Source: Gammaproteobacteria bacterium
GTDB taxonomy: Bacteria > Pseudomonadota > Gammaproteobacteria > Steroidobacterales > Steroidobacteraceae
Direction: 5' to 3'
NCBI GenBank assembly: GCA_025359205.1
Contig: JANYHD010000023.1
Span: 124,001 to 188,000, forward strand
DNA length: 64,000 nucleotides
Shown: positions 57,243 through 64,000 of the stretch, one piece after another
Layout: every line of letters begins with the position of its first letter
Numbering within the stretch: position 1 is the stretch's first letter
Notes under the pieces: model-generated
The model's database searches: none
Seen by the model: only the letters and a program-made list of their open reading frames with translations
What the model was told of the DNA's origin: nothing
Translations under genes and position numbers: made by a program

Positions 57243-58313
57243 ATGACCCTGGGCACCCTGGATGACGCCGCGCCTATCGTGCAATTCGCCTTCTGGCTGG
57301 GCGTCGCGGTCATGATCATGACGGTGCTGATGCTGGCCGTGACGCTGGTCATGCGCAGGTCGGCGCTGCGGCGCCTGCGAATCAACGAACTCGCTGTGGC
57401 TCGCTGGCGGCCCCTGGTGCAGGCGCAGCCCGTTGGCGTGTCGACGGCACTGCCGGAGCTTACCGTGCAGGAGACGTCCGGTTTCATAAGGGTCTGGAAC
57501 GAAGCGCACGAACCCCTGCGGGGTGCGAGCACCTCAAACCTCGCACGCATCGCCAGAGAGGTCGGCCTGGAAGCGCGCCTCTACCCCTTGCTGCACTCTG
57601 GTGGCTTTCACGATCGGGTCGTCGCAGTGGTTGCCCTGGGACACATCAGGAGCAACTCGAGCTTCACTCACGTGGCGGGTTTCCTCGACGATCGCAGCCC
57701 GATCATGTCGCTGTGCGCGGCGCGCGCCCTGATGCAGATCGACCCGCAGCGAGGCGTGCTGCAGCTCGTGCCGCGCATCGTTCAGCGCGCTGATTGGTCA
57801 CAGGGCAGCATTGCGGCCATTTTGCAGGAATGCCCCGAAGCAGACGTCGCCGCGGCGCTGACCGAGGCCACAATGCAGGTCGATTCCGCCGACCGGCCGC
57901 GGATGCTGCGCTTCCTTGCGAGCGTGAGTCCGGCGGCTGCGGCGCCAATCATCCGCGCGCAGCTCGCTGCCGCTGATGACGAGGACATGATCTCGACCTG
58001 CCTGCAGGTGATCACGAACCAGGCCGACCTGGACTGCGTCCGGCCGTTGCTGGCGCATCCACGCTGGCATTTGCGCATGCAGGCAGCGGTGACCATGGGG
58101 CGGCTTGGCGTTCCTGGCGACGAACAAAAGCTCATTGAACTGCTCACCGACCGTCAATGGTGGGTGCGCTATCGCGCGGCGCGCGCACTGGTCGGCCTCG
58201 GCTTCGTGGGCGACGAGCGCATGCGCGCCATCCAGGAAGCGCAGACCGACGCTTACGCTCGCGACATCATCGAGCACGTGCTGGCCGAGCGCGCGATCGG
58301 GAACCTGGCGTGA
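57243..58313 (+). CDS. HEAT-repeat membrane protein of the polysaccharide operon
   Basis: The 356-residue protein has one N-terminal membrane helix (about residues 13-37). A soluble stretch of HEAT-like alpha repeats follows, e.g. DRVVAVVALGHIRSNSSFTHV, RSPIMSLCAARALMQIDP and RWHLRMQAAVTMGRLGVPGD. Such repeats mediate protein contacts. It overlaps the downstream glycosyltransferase by 4 nt (GTGA). I infer a scaffold or activator of the polysaccharide synthase. No enzymatic motif is visible. Confidence 0.85.
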   Translation: MTLGTLDDAAPIVQFAFWLGVAVMIMTVLMLAVTLVMRRSALRRLRINELAVARWRPLVQAQPVGVSTALPELTVQETSGFIRVWNEAHEPLRGASTSNLARIAREVGLEARLYPLLHSGGFHDRVVAVVALGHIRSNSSFTHVAGFLDDRSPIMSLCAARALMQIDPQRGVLQLVPRIVQRADWSQGSIAAILQECPEADVAAALTEATMQVDSADRPRMLRFLASVSPAAAAPIIRAQLAAADDEDMISTCLQVITNQADLDCVRPLLAHPRWHLRMQAAVTMGRLGVPGDEQKLIELLTDRQWWVRYRAARALVGLGFVGDERMRAIQEAQTDAYARDIIEHVLAERAIGNLA

Positions 58314-59767
58314 ACGGATTCTGGGCGCACCTCGTGCTGGAGCTGCAGTGGGGGTTCTTCCTCTATTTCATCGCCATCAATTCCGCCTACCTGGCGCTGC
58401 ACTACGTGTCGGTGTTCAGCATCGTGCGCTACATGCGTGATCACCGCGCCGACTACCTGCCGCGCAACCTGCCCGCGTACCAGCCGCCCGTCAGCATCCT
58501 GATTCCCGCCTTCAACGAGGAGCGCTCGATTGTGTCCTCGGTGCATTCGCTCCTGCAGCTCGATTACCCGGAGTTCGAAGTCGTCATCGTGAATGACGGC
58601 TCATCAGACGCGACGCTCCAGGAAGTGATCCGCGCCTTCTCGATGGTGGAGTTTCCCGAGGCCTATCGCCAGCGCATTCCGACGGAAAGGATCCGCCGGG
58701 TTTACGCCTCGACGCGCTACCCGCACGTACGGCTGGTGGACAAGGAGCACGGCGGCAAGGCCGATTCGCTCAACGCCGGCCTCAACTGCGTGCGCTATCC
58801 ACTGTACTGCGCCATCGACGCCGATTGCATCCTCCATCCAGGCAGTCTCGCGCGGGTGGTGCGCCCGTTCCTTGAGGATTCGAACACGGTGGCCTGCGGC
58901 GGCGTGGTGCGGGTGCTCAACGGCTGCACGGTCAAGAACGGCTTCCTCGAGACGGTGGACCTGCCGCGCGGCTGGCTGCCGCAGTTCCAGAACGTGGAGT
59001 ACCTGCGCGCCTTCCTGTTCGGGCGCATGGGCTGGTCGCCCTCGAACGCGCTGCTGGTGATATCCGGCGCGTTCGGGCTCTTCTACAAGGAGCGGGTTGT
59101 GGCCATTGGTGGCTACCGCACCGATACCGTGGGCGAGGACATGGACCTGGTGGTGCGCCTGCACCGCAAGCTGCGCGAGCAGACGCGGCCGTACCACATC
59201 ACCTTCGTGCCCGATCCGATCTGCTGGACCGAGGTGCCGGGCGATCTCAAATCACTCCGCGGCCAGCGGATGCGCTGGCAGCGCGGACTGGCCGAAAGCC
59301 TGGTGCCCAACGCAGGGATGTTCTTCAATCGGCGCGGCGGCGCGGTGGGCTGGCTCGCCTATCCATTCATGATCCTGTTCGAGCTGTTGGGGCCGCTGAT
59401 CGAGCTGGTGGGCTACATCGCGGTAGCGGTGCTGTGGTGGCTGCAGCTGATTCCCCTGCAGTCATTCCTGGTATTCCTGTTCCTGGCGCTGGGCATGGGA
59501 ATCATGCTCTCGACCAACGCCATTTTTCTCGAGGAACTGTCATTCCAGATGTATCCGCGCATCGGCCAGCAGCTGAAGCTGTTTGCGGCCGCGGTGATCG
59601 AGAACTTCGGTTATCGCCAGCTGGTGACATTCTGGCGTGTGCTCGGGCTGTTCAAGTGGATGATCAGCGGCCGCTCGCGCAGCAAGTGGGGCAAGATCGC
59701 ACGCGACGGATCCTGGCAGCACAAGCCTGCCGAGCCCCCTGCCAGCGGCGGACGGAACACCAAATGA
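58310..59767 (+). CDS. Processive glycosyltransferase family 2 (PgaC/cellulose-synthase-like)
   Basis: This membrane synthase polymerises sugars from nucleotide-sugar donors and probably moves the chain across the inner membrane. The 485-residue protein has a membrane segment at the N-terminus and three or four at the C-terminus. The GT2 domain has PAFNEE, VNDGSSD (Asp96), AIDADC (Asp170/Asp172), GEDMD and the processivity motif QRMRWQRG (Gln319, Arg322, Trp323). The start is GTG at 58310, within the stop of the HEAT gene. Sugar identity is not predictable; PNAG-like beta-glycans are possible. Confidence 0.93.
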   Translation: MNGFWAHLVLELQWGFFLYFIAINSAYLALHYVSVFSIVRYMRDHRADYLPRNLPAYQPPVSILIPAFNEERSIVSSVHSLLQLDYPEFEVVIVNDGSSDATLQEVIRAFSMVEFPEAYRQRIPTERIRRVYASTRYPHVRLVDKEHGGKADSLNAGLNCVRYPLYCAIDADCILHPGSLARVVRPFLEDSNTVACGGVVRVLNGCTVKNGFLETVDLPRGWLPQFQNVEYLRAFLFGRMGWSPSNALLVISGAFGLFYKERVVAIGGYRTDTVGEDMDLVVRLHRKLREQTRPYHITFVPDPICWTEVPGDLKSLRGQRMRWQRGLAESLVPNAGMFFNRRGGAVGWLAYPFMILFELLGPLIELVGYIAVAVLWWLQLIPLQSFLVFLFLALGMGIMLSTNAIFLEELSFQMYPRIGQQLKLFAAAVIENFGYRQLVTFWRVLGLFKWMISGRSRSKWGKIARDGSWQHKPAEPPASGGRNTK

Positions 59768-61080
59768 AGGGCCCGCTTCGCACGCTGTGGTCACCATTGA
59801 CGGCGTTTGCCTGGCTGGCCTGCGCTGATCAGGCCTTGGCGCAGGCGCTGCAACCGCCGGCGCAGTTGTCCGCACTACCGCCGCAGCCCGATTTCGACAG
59901 CCAGTTCCAGGCCGCCCGCTCGCTGGCGCTTTCGGGTCAGCGTGAGGCCGCGCTGGCGGCGTTCGGCGCGTTGCTTGCGCGCTCTCCAGGCAACGCCGAC
60001 GTGCTGCTGGGTCGCGGCCGTGTCTATGCCTGGATGGGCAAGTGGCCGGAATCCGAGGCTGATCTCAGCGCGGCCACGGCGGCGGCGCCCGCTTACGCGG
60101 ACGCATGGTCGGCACTTGGCGACCTGTACCTGTGGAGCGAGCGCCCTGCCCTGGCGGCGGAAGCCTACGGACGCTGGCTCGCGCTGGCGCCGGCTGCTGC
60201 TCCCGCGCCGCTCATTGCGCGCGGCCGCGCCTGGCGCGCGGCCGGCGACTACGTGGCGGCGCGCGCAGACTTCGAGGCAGCACGTGCGCGTGGCGCGAAC
60301 GCGGTGCAGGTCGAAGAGTACCTGCAATCACTGACGCCGCGGGGGCTCAATCCGCGCGCGCTGGCGCCAGATGTGGCGACCGCGCCGGGCTATCGCTGGT
60401 CCGCGAGCCTCGGCGCCGACTGGAGCGCGTTTTCGCCTTCGCGACCCGACTGGAGCGACTACACGCTGTCGGTGCGCCGGCACTTCAGTCACGGCTCGCT
60501 CGCGCTCGAGGCCTTGGGCGCCGAGCGCTTCAGCATCCGCGATCATGCCTGGGCGCTCGATGGTTACGTGGACCTGTGGCACCGCGCGTACGCCAATCTG
60601 CGCTACCAACGCGGCCCGCAGCAGAATCTGTTTGCTGGCGATGCCTGGCGCGCCGAGGTCTTCCAGGGCGTGGCGCATGGCTGGGAGCTGTCCGGCAGCT
60701 ACGACCGGCTCGACTTCAGCGCCAGCTCGACCAGCCTCTACGGCTTCGGCGTGGGGCGCTATGTCGGGAACTGGTACCTGCGCTGGCGCCACCTCTACAT
60801 TCCGGGCAACGGCGCCGCCAGCAACAGTGATCGTCTTGTGACGCGCTACTACTATGCCGGCGACGCTGACAATTACGCGGAATTCGCGCTGGGCTTCGGC
60901 TACAGCGATGCGGCGGTTTTGCCGACAGCCACCGGGGGCACGCACAGCTGGTCCAGCAGCGTGGCGTTGGTCAAATTCCTGCGGCCGCGCCTGGGCTGCA
61001 AGTTCGGCCTGTCCTACGATCATGGGGACGACGGCTACAACGGCCGCGGCCTGTTCGGGACTCTCTATACGCGATGGTAG
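59764..61080 (+). CDS. TPR plus YaiO-like outer-membrane beta-barrel protein
   Basis: The 438-residue protein has a signal peptide (ending near ADQALAQ), N-terminal TPR repeats (residues about 45-190, e.g. RGRVYAWMGKWPESEADLS) and a YaiO-like outer-membrane barrel (from about 205: YRWSASLGADWSAFS through RGLFGTLYTRW). The layout resembles the PgaA-type export porins, where TPRs bind polysaccharide-modifying proteins in the periplasm and the barrel exports the chain. It overlaps the glycosyltransferase by 4 nt and the next gene by 7 nt. Confidence 0.85.
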   Translation: MKGPLRTLWSPLTAFAWLACADQALAQALQPPAQLSALPPQPDFDSQFQAARSLALSGQREAALAAFGALLARSPGNADVLLGRGRVYAWMGKWPESEADLSAATAAAPAYADAWSALGDLYLWSERPALAAEAYGRWLALAPAAAPAPLIARGRAWRAAGDYVAARADFEAARARGANAVQVEEYLQSLTPRGLNPRALAPDVATAPGYRWSASLGADWSAFSPSRPDWSDYTLSVRRHFSHGSLALEALGAERFSIRDHAWALDGYVDLWHRAYANLRYQRGPQQNLFAGDAWRAEVFQGVAHGWELSGSYDRLDFSASSTSLYGFGVGRYVGNWYLRWRHLYIPGNGAASNSDRLVTRYYYAGDADNYAEFALGFGYSDAAVLPTATGGTHSWSSSVALVKFLRPRLGCKFGLSYDHGDDGYNGRGLFGTLYTRW

Positions 61081-63458
61081 GACGAGCAACGGCGGAGGCC
61101 ATCGCCGCAGCTGCGGCCCGCTTCCTGCGCCTGTTGCCCGCCTTGCTGCTGGCGTGGCTGTTCCTGCGCGCGGCAGAACTTTTCACGGCCCTGCCGCCTG
61201 GATCTGCACCCGCGACAGTCCTGCGTGTGGCAGCGCGCGCGCTGGCCGACGACGCGTATGCGCTGGCGCGACATCTGCCGTTGTTGTTCCTGTACTCGCT
61301 GCTGCCCCTACTGCTGCGTTCGCCGCGCGCCCAGCGCTTGTGCCTGGGCGTGGCCTGGTCAATGCTGGTGGCCTTGCAGGCCGCGTTGATCCAGTACTCG
61401 ACCAGCGCGCGCGTGCCGCTGGGCGCCGATCTGTATGCCTATACGTGGCGCGACGTTAGCCAGACGGTCGGCGCGGGTCTGCAGCCATCTGCGGCGCTCC
61501 TCGCCGGCACGCTGCTCGCCCTGCTGAGCCTGTGGGGCACGCTGGCGCGCCTGCTGCGGCGCGAGCCGGATCGTGCGGCGATTGCCGCCAGGCCCTTCTG
61601 GGCTGCCGGACTGGTCGCCGCAGCGCTGCCGGTCATGCTGTTCGCACCGTCCGGGCTCCCGCAATGGAGTGGCGAGCGCGTGGATGCCTATAGCCTACGG
61701 CTGAACAAGACAGCCTACTTCCTCGATGACAGCATGAAGTTCGCGCTGCGCGGCTCCTCGCTCACGCCGATAGCGGCGCTGGAGCCATCGCCGACAGCGC
61801 ACCCGTCTGCTGCGGAATACCCCTTCCTGCACGCGGAGCAGACACCTGACGAACTGGGGCCGCACTTCCGGCTGCACGGCAACATGCCGCCCAATCTCGT
61901 GTTCATCATCGTCGAGGGACTCGGTCGTGCATTCTCCGGCCCGGATGCGTCGCTCGGCAGCTTTACCCCGTTTCTCGACCAGCTCGCTGCGCAGAGCCTC
62001 TACTGGGAGAATTTTCTCGCCGTGCAGGGGCGCACCTTTGCCGCGCTGCCATCCATTTTTGGTTCGCTTCCCTTCGGCGAGGAGGGTTTCGATGCCGCGA
62101 CCGGGAAGTTGCCGGAGCATGTGACGCTGCTAGGCGTGCTCAAGACGAATGGCTACCGGCTGAATTACTACGCCGGGACGAATCTGGATTTCGACGGCGA
62201 GCGTGGCTTCCTGCAGGCGCAGGGCATCGATACGCTGGTCGATGCAACCCACTTCCCGCCCGGCTATGCGCGCAGCAACGATTGGGGCTACGCCGACAAC
62301 GAGCTCGTCTCGGCGGCCCTGGCCGACGAGCTACGCAACGACGTGCAGCCCTTTGTCACCGTGCTGCAAACCAATAGCACGCATTCGCCGTATACGTTTC
62401 TGGGTCAGCAGGCCTGGCGGGATCGCTTCGAACAGCGGCTGCGGCAGCTGGGTCTGGCCGAGGACCAGAGGGCCAGCTACCGCGCTTACCGCGACATCTA
62501 CTCGACGGTGCTGTACCTCGACGATGCCCTGCGTCGGTACTTCGAGGCGGCCCGGAGGCGCACGGCATATGGCAACACGATTTTCATCATCACCGGAGAT
62601 CACCGTCTGCCGGAATTGCCGATGGACGAATGGATCGAGCGGTACCACGTACCACTGATCATCTACTCGCCCATGCTCATAGCGCCGCAGCGGATCAAGT
62701 CGATGTCCTCGGACTTTGACCTGGCGCCCTCACTGCTGGCCCTGCTGGCGCATGGCAGCGGACTGAAAACGCCTGTGCACGTGACCTGGATCGGCAGCGG
62801 ACTGGATCTCGAACCATCATTCCGTAACGTGCACGAATTCCCTCTCAAACAGACCAAGACCAACCTGGTCGACTACATCGCTGGCACCTGGATGCTAAGT
62901 CGCGGCCAGCTGTACTCGTTGAACGAGGGCTTGCACATGGATCCGGTGCACGACGCGGCCGAGCAGGAGCGCGTGGCGGCGCGTTTCGCGGCCTTTCGCG
63001 CAGCCAACGACCGGTTCACGCGTACGCGTGAGCTGGCTCCGCGCGGTAGCTTCTCGACGCTTGCGGGCTACAGCGGTCGCCAGTCGCTACCGCAGCCGCC
63101 ATCCGTTGTGCCTGCCGGTCCACAGCAAGGAATTGCGGTCAGTGAAGTGAGTATCCCGGAGCATGCACCGGCCGGGGACTTGCCGCTTGATGTCACCTTC
63201 ACGAACCTGGCGGCGCAGCCGGGCGATGCCTTCGTCCCGTTGGTTGTGTTGCTTTCGCGTGACGGCCAGGAGCTGTCGGAAACCTATGGAGAGCCGCTCA
63301 CGCTCGGCGCGCGCCAGGCGGCTACAGTGCGGCTGCAGGTCAAATGCGCCGGCGTGGCGGCCGGGCGCTATTTCCTGAACGTGTTGCCCTCGCATCCGGT
63401 GACCGGCAGGCGCATGGGCACGGGGCGGTACCATATTGCGGTGGTGATCGATGGCTAA
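61074..63458 (+). CDS. LtaS/phosphoethanolamine-transferase-like membrane enzyme (alkaline phosphatase superfamily)
   Basis: The 794-residue protein has about five N-terminal membrane helices, then a periplasmic sulfatase/alkaline phosphatase-fold domain. Metal and nucleophile candidates are Glu281 (LVFIIVEGLGRAFSG), Thr321 (VQGRTFAALPSIFGSLP) and the ITGDHRLPEL segment. The last 130 residues look like a beta-sandwich (SEVSIPEHAPAGDLPLDVTF). Relatives transfer glycerol-phosphate or phosphoethanolamine from phospholipids. In this operon it could decorate the exported polysaccharide; this is inference. Confidence 0.85.
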   Translation: MVGRATAEAIAAAAARFLRLLPALLLAWLFLRAAELFTALPPGSAPATVLRVAARALADDAYALARHLPLLFLYSLLPLLLRSPRAQRLCLGVAWSMLVALQAALIQYSTSARVPLGADLYAYTWRDVSQTVGAGLQPSAALLAGTLLALLSLWGTLARLLRREPDRAAIAARPFWAAGLVAAALPVMLFAPSGLPQWSGERVDAYSLRLNKTAYFLDDSMKFALRGSSLTPIAALEPSPTAHPSAAEYPFLHAEQTPDELGPHFRLHGNMPPNLVFIIVEGLGRAFSGPDASLGSFTPFLDQLAAQSLYWENFLAVQGRTFAALPSIFGSLPFGEEGFDAATGKLPEHVTLLGVLKTNGYRLNYYAGTNLDFDGERGFLQAQGIDTLVDATHFPPGYARSNDWGYADNELVSAALADELRNDVQPFVTVLQTNSTHSPYTFLGQQAWRDRFEQRLRQLGLAEDQRASYRAYRDIYSTVLYLDDALRRYFEAARRRTAYGNTIFIITGDHRLPELPMDEWIERYHVPLIIYSPMLIAPQRIKSMSSDFDLAPSLLALLAHGSGLKTPVHVTWIGSGLDLEPSFRNVHEFPLKQTKTNLVDYIAGTWMLSRGQLYSLNEGLHMDPVHDAAEQERVAARFAAFRAANDRFTRTRELAPRGSFSTLAGYSGRQSLPQPPSVVPAGPQQGIAVSEVSIPEHAPAGDLPLDVTFTNLAAQPGDAFVPLVVLLSRDGQELSETYGEPLTLGARQAATVRLQVKCAGVAAGRYFLNVLPSHPVTGRRMGTGRYHIAVVIDG

Positions 63459-64000
63459 GCGGGCGGCGCGGGCTGCATTCGGCGTATTTACCGCATTCAC
63501 GCTGTGGATGTCGTACCCGGCGTTCGCAGCCGCCGCTCCCGAGCGCGCGATCTGGACCTGGGAGCAGGCATCGTTTGCAATGCTGCGCGACCGTGCTGCC
63601 GGCGAGGATGCCATTGCGTTCCTGCGCGCAAAACACATCCGCACCCTGTACCTGTATGCCGACGCCTACAACGGCGAGAACCTGCTCGAGACACAGCCGG
63701 GGCTCTACCGCCAGTTCGTAGCCCGCCTGCACCGGCGGGGAATGCGCGCCTACGCCCTGCTCGGCTCGGCTTACCTGCATACCGAAGCGTACGTGCTGCC
63801 GCAGCATCGCGCCGAGGCGCTGGCCATGTTCCAGCGGGTGCTGGCTTACAACGCCGCCGCCAGCGATGATGAGCGCTTTGATGGTGTCAACCTCGACATT
63901 GAGCCGCACATTCTCGATCAATGGCCGGAGCAGAAGATGCAGCTGCTGCGCCAGTTTCTCGACCTGGGCGCAGCGCTGATGGCGCTCAAGCAGGCCTCCG
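63451..64000 (+). CDS. Secreted TIM-barrel-like protein, 3' end cut by the window
   Basis: The visible 183 residues have a signal peptide (AAFGVFTAFTLWMSYPAFA). Segments resembling the beginning of a glycoside-hydrolase-type barrel follow: RAIWTWEQASFAML, IRTLYLYADAYNGENLLE, GMRAYALLGSAY, and FDGVNLDIEPHILDQW, where the DxE could be catalytic. It overlaps the membrane-transferase gene by 8 nt. A role in trimming or degrading the operon's polysaccharide is a reasonable guess. I do not recognise a family with certainty, and the gene continues beyond 64000. Confidence 0.7.
   Translation, partial: MAKRAARAAFGVFTAFTLWMSYPAFAAAAPERAIWTWEQASFAMLRDRAAGEDAIAFLRAKHIRTLYLYADAYNGENLLETQPGLYRQFVARLHRRGMRAYALLGSAYLHTEAYVLPQHRAEALAMFQRVLAYNAAASDDERFDGVNLDIEPHILDQWPEQKMQLLRQFLDLGAALMALKQAS

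Overview
The window is a GC-rich bacterial chromosome segment, and its gene content points to a gammaproteobacterium, probably near Xanthomonadales/Steroidobacterales. The evidence is the housekeeping block thrS-infC-rpmI-rplT-pheS-pheT-ihfA-merR, a System I (ccmABCDEFGHI) cytochrome c maturation operon, a TonB-dependent receptor, OmpW, and encoded CCA ends on the tRNAs. The species assignment is inference.

Layout. 1-15 kb is metabolic and accessory: a PLP sulfur-amino-acid enzyme (cut by the window edge) with AMP nucleosidase, a GH3 glucosidase, 3-hydroxyanthranilate dioxygenase, a LOG-type phosphoribohydrolase, an NSS transporter, a TonB receptor, a degenerate retropepsin-like protein, a GH39 xylosidase, small secreted proteins and a TIR-TolB-like-TPR protein. 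14.8-22 kb is one minus-strand unit: a promoter, tRNA-Gly, tRNA-Cys, tRNA-Leu(UAA) interrupted by a 225-nt group I intron, then ccmA to ccmI. 22-34 kb holds ompW with a lipoprotein hydrolase, tRNA-Pro, the translation and IHF block, tRNA-Val and uvrB. At 35.25 kb tRNA-Asn starts a small island. It carries a putative toxin-antitoxin pair (DUF3018-like antitoxin plus DUF6036-type nucleotidyltransferase) behind a perfect operator, then nfeD-slipin, and ends in copies of the tRNA 3' end at about 36.7 and 39.4 kb.

39.5-52 kb holds envelope and hydrolytic genes: a truncated DUF5329 fragment, a phospholipase D lipoprotein, a paralogue of the lipoprotein hydrolase, an amidohydrolase, an aldo/keto reductase, an M28 peptidase, a PAS sensor kinase lacking its phospho-acceptor histidine, and a DevBCA-like tripartite exporter. 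52-57 kb is a tightly overlapping minus-strand operon: a dicarboxylate/cation symporter, a TmpA-like Fe/2-oxoglutarate dioxygenase, a PhnZ/TmpB-like diiron oxygenase fused to a HAD phosphatase, and an OPA/MFS transporter. It looks like an oxidative organophosphonate catabolism system. 57-64 kb is a plus-strand exopolysaccharide-type operon: HEAT-repeat membrane protein, GT2 synthase, YaiO-like beta-barrel, alkaline-phosphatase-superfamily membrane transferase, and a secreted protein cut by the window end.

Most operons are built from 4-nt ATGA/GTGA stop-start overlaps, so translational coupling is common here. The strongest candidates for something new are the HD-HAD fusion operon, the intron-bearing tRNA-Leu whose 3' end lies 3 nt before the ccmA start codon, and the tRNA-Asn island with its toxin-antitoxin-like pair.
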